A DNA stretch of 64,000 bases from positions 1,195,029 through 1,259,028 of the forward strand of contig VZSE01002468.1 of the NCBI GenBank assembly GCA_013398275.1, given 5' to 3'. This stretch comes from Promerops cafer (taxonomy: Eukaryota; Chordata; Aves; Passeriformes; Nectariniidae). The translations under genes were made by a program, and so were the position numbers. Under the pieces are notes generated by a model. That model was not told where the DNA came from, searched no databases, and saw only the letters and a list, made by a program, of their open reading frames with translations. Below are positions 61,601 to 64,000 of the stretch, in pieces (the stretch's first letter is position 1; each line of letters opens with the position of its first letter).

Positions 61601-62887
61601 AGACACAGTCTGGCAGAAGGTGGTGCTTTCAAGAGGCATCTTTCTGTCTACACAGTGGATCTTGGTCCCCTGCCCCTTGCTTTTGCCCCCTGTGGGAGTG
61701 AGAGCAGTGCTGCATTACTGCAGAGGCAACAAGCTAACACATTTCTGGCTATGCTGAGGTGCACTCGTCTCCTCTTTGCAACTGCTGGCCTCTTGGGCCT
61801 CAAGAGAAATGTCTAAGCCACCAAGTCCATCTGTCTGGAGCCTCTGGTGGATTGGGGTCTTGCTGTAAGCCACCCCTGTCTGCCAGAGGAGGGCTAATAA
61901 CTATCTGACAGTGACTGCAGTTTGAAGTGGTGCCAGGTCAGGGTATGGTGTGGAAAAGCAACCACACAAAAGTATGCAAATCTGGAGCTCCCAGGGTGTC
62001 CCTACTGCTTGGTACACTTGGGAAAGACATGGACCAGTCAGGGTTACTGAGTAATGGTAGCACATGCCTGATTCTTGAGGGCATTTAAGAAAAGTGTGGA
62101 GGGACTCAAGAAACAAGGTTGTGGTTCATCACTCAGGGAAATACACTGTTGTTGTGCTTTTCCTGGACTAGGATAAACATCCTTACTCATGGAGCTGGGA
62201 AAAAACAGGCCAGAGGCATGCACTGTCACTCACATGGTGATCTTTGCTGTGTCCTTGGTGCTGTTGCTGCTGAAACTGATCTCAATGCTGGTGGCTCTGT
62301 TTCTTTTCTTCTGCAAGTGGAACTCAACCAGGCTGTGGTGGACTGAGCAAGAAGCAAAGAATGTGGGCGTGAAGATATGTACTCTTTGTAGGATCTGCCC
62401 ATGACAAAAGAGGGACTCTAGCATTCATTCCCTGGCCCCACCAGCAGAGAAGATTAAACAGACATAAGAAAGAATCAAGTCTCTGTGCTATGTGAGGCAC
62501 AGAGGGAATTTCTGTATAGCCCACTGTGAACAGACAGGCATTTTCAATCCTTTTTACTTCAGCCCTGAAACACATGTGGCTGTGTTAGTTCAGGGCTGTG
62601 CCCACACTAACAAATCTGTTGGAATAGGCTTTATGGAGGAGATGGGCAGGGTTATTGCTCTTCAGTGGTGTGTCTCAGACCCCATGGCCCACAGCAGCTG
62701 ACTGATGGAGTAGTGTGCTGTAACTACCTGGGCTCCTCAGAGGATCTGCCTCCTTGGCCAACACGCCTCTGGCTTCTTTTTCTCTCATGCTACTTACCAC
62801 AGAATGGGGCTGAAGGACTGGTCATTAAAAAAACTTTCACTTCCTGGGGCAGCCTGCTCATGTTGACACCTGCCTGCTCCAGCAGGC
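58516..62887 (-). CDS. PLA1A: PLA1A, phosphatidylserine-specific phospholipase A1, C-terminal exons
   Basis: PLA1A is a secreted lipase-family enzyme that removes the sn-1 acyl chain of phosphatidylserine to give lysophosphatidylserine. Three certain minus-strand exons (62,887-62,798; 62,342-62,234; 58,855-58,691) join in phase and encode LLEQAGVNMSRLPQEVKVFL...SAPFC, then HHSLVEFHL and SIEISFSS, then VTLKYIPKNRFWSKDEPSIV and GKFCVAPLPLNS. Human PLA1A has GLVEQGGVKIEPLPKEVKV, HHSLVEFHL and IIGKFCTALLPVND at these places. A likely last exon is at 58,603-58,516. The GXSXG nucleophile, Asp and His exons lie to the right of 64,000. The gene converges on POPDC2, as in human. Confidence 0.93.
58691..58855 (-). 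CDS. PLA1A: PLA1A penultimate exon
   Basis: A 165-nt exon with acceptor GTCTGCAG-side AGACCTAAGG and donor GTAAGC. It reads PKDQETGKRLLAHQVPLYQV, NTVTLKYIPKNRFWSKDEPS and IVGKFCVAPLPLNS. Human has IIGKFCTALLPVNDR. Confidence 0.95.
58856..62233 (-). other. PLA1A intron, 3.4 kb
   Basis: Contains a poly-C run at 60,862-60,890 and no recognised exon or transposon. Confidence 0.85.
60862..60890. repeat. Poly-C / G+C-rich low-complexity run
   Basis: Fourteen C, then T, then further C-rich sequence. On the PLA1A strand this is a G-run that could form a G-quadruplex; assembly length may be unreliable. Confidence 0.85.
62234..62342 (-). CDS. PLA1A: PLA1A exon (HHSLVEFHL)
   Basis: A 109-nt exon with acceptor CTTCTTGCTCAG and donor GTGAGT. 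It reads HHSLVEFHLQKKRNRATSIE, then ISFSSNSTKDTAKIT. Human has MHHSLVEFHLKELRNKDTNI EVTFLSSNITSSSKIT. Both N-X-S/T-like positions in SSNST suggest a glycosylation site, as expected for a secreted enzyme. Confidence 0.96.
62798..62887 (-). CDS. PLA1A: PLA1A exon (LPQEVKVFL)
   Basis: A 90-nt exon with acceptor TTTCCTCCCGCAG and donor GTAAGT. It reads LLEQAGVNMSRLPQEVKVFL, then MTSPSAPFC, and leaves G for a Val codon completed by the next exon. Human has LVEQGGVKIEPLPKEVKVYL LTTSSAPYC. Confidence 0.96.
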
Positions 62888-64000
62888 CTGCGGGAGGAAA
62901 TAAAGTCAGTGCAGGGAAAGCCATGAATGACAGAACAGTAATATAAGTAAGAAATACTTATAGGGAAAGCCATGAATGACAGAACAGTAATATAAGTAAG
63001 AAATACAACAGAAATACAATATATATCAATAACCTCCTTTCACCCTGCCTCACTCCCCTGTCTTGGAGAACAGGTCCCTTTCTTATGCCAGTGCAAATCA
63101 GAGCAAGTACAAGTTTGTGGCATCTGATAGGTTAACATTCCCTCAGAAAACCTCCTCTGGCTACCCCAGGTAATCATCACCAGAGAACCTCTTGGTGACT
63201 TTCTTTTCATTCCTCTGCTAACAAACTGTGCTATCAGTTGCATGTGTGCAAAATGAGCAAGACTAAAGACTACCAAGTCAGGAAACTTAGTGCAGAGGTA
63301 AATGACAGTGCAAACACAAGGGAAATTGAATTCCTTGGTCAAATGAGGAAACCACCATAACTCCATGAATAGCTGGCAAAATGGTTTGGTGAGATGGGGT
63401 AGAGGTGGCTGATCTGAGAGAACCTATACCAAAAAAGGCCTCTCTTTATGTTCCTCTGCTACCATACTGCAAATAGCAGCAGAGGACACTTCCTTTTCTC
63501 ATGCCACAGCCCAGTTTTAGAAGCCTAAAATGGGCATCTATTACCTTCTCCCAGTCCAAAGAGTTCATCTTTGGGGTGACCATGACAGAAATTTATGAAA
63601 AGGAGGTGATGAGGCAACACTGAGTGGTGTAGAAGAATGGAACTTCAGGCTTGAACTAAAATTTCTACCTGGTTCCCTAAACAAAACATTTTTTGAGCTG
63701 ATTGCCTACTGATTCTGGCAGGTGATTCTGGAAACTCTCAACACATATCTGGGCCCTAGGAAATGTTTAAGGATCAGAAATGTTCAAGATTTTGCTGTTC
63801 TACCTTGGGCAGTATATGAGCTTTTATAATGTACCTATAGAAGCCTGAAAATGAAACAGCTTGTCACTCTTCCCAAACAGATCCAAAGCAAATCCTGCTC
63901 AGAGAAATCTGGACTGCATCCTGTGCTCTGCACTGACACCATCAGGAATGTATTGTCATCTGCTCTGTGAAGATACCATGCTGGTACTGTACCTATTCTG
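62888..64000 (-). other. PLA1A upstream intron
   Basis: Contains a 49-nt tandem duplication immediately upstream of the 62,887 exon. A doubtful exon candidate lies at 63,545-63,619. The conserved lipase-core exons must lie beyond the window. Confidence 0.8.
62913..63006. repeat. Tandem duplication, 49-nt period
   Basis: A 45-nt block starting AGGGAAAGCCATGAATGACA occurs at 62,913-62,957 and again, identical, at 62,962-63,006, with TTAT between. Perfect identity suggests a recent event. Copy 1 begins only 25 nt upstream of a PLA1A exon, in its branch-point region. Confidence 0.97.

Noticed and set aside
1..64000. tRNA, rRNA, CRISPR arrays, operons, intact transposons or endogenous retroviruses
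   Set aside because: None could be recognised by eye. Only truncated CR1 copies and simple repeats are visible; degraded elements could be missed without a repeat library.

Overview
The window is vertebrate nuclear DNA, most likely from a bird. The genes have small exons with GT-AG introns. CpG islands mark promoters, and three degraded copies carry the 3' end typical of avian CR1 LINEs (GATTCTATGATTCTGTGA-like tails). Nothing prokaryotic, viral or CRISPR-like was seen. The gene order CFAP91 / COX17 / POPDC2 / PLA1A matches human 3q13.33 and its syntenic avian block. This synteny is established knowledge; I could not run an alignment.

Layout: (1) 1-20,999, minus strand: twelve consecutive coding exons of CFAP91 (MAATS1), from a middle N-terminal segment to the coiled-coil C-terminal half. 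Every splice phase agrees from exon to exon. The 3' end lies beyond base 1. The first coding exons were not found with certainty, and a CpG island at 23.6-24.05 kb (with a 30-N gap) is the likely promoter. (2) 24-36 kb: gene-poor spacer with one CR1 copy and one unassigned exon-like ORF. (3) 36.0-38.6 kb, plus strand: complete COX17 with two coding exons, a 3'-UTR exon and a poly(A) signal. (4) 44.1-54.5 kb, plus strand: POPDC2 with four coding exons. The last one is hidden in a different frame from the long open frame around it, and encodes the conserved C-terminus ending in APLAPTQTPEL. Reading through the exon 3 donor gives an alternative acidic C-terminus. (5) 58.5-62.9 kb, minus strand: the C-terminal exons of PLA1A, convergent with POPDC2. 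Its catalytic exons lie beyond 64,000.

The four genes do not form one pathway. CFAP91 is an axonemal calmodulin/radial-spoke scaffold, COX17 a mitochondrial copper chaperone, POPDC2 a cAMP-binding membrane protein of heart and muscle, and PLA1A a secreted phosphatidylserine phospholipase. They are held together by conserved synteny. No clearly new biological system is visible. The most useful observations are the POPDC2 alternative C-termini with a strong pyrimidine tract at the distal acceptor, the hard-to-see terminal exon of PLA1A, the unlocated CFAP91 N-terminus, and the orphan spliced-looking ORF at 28 kb.
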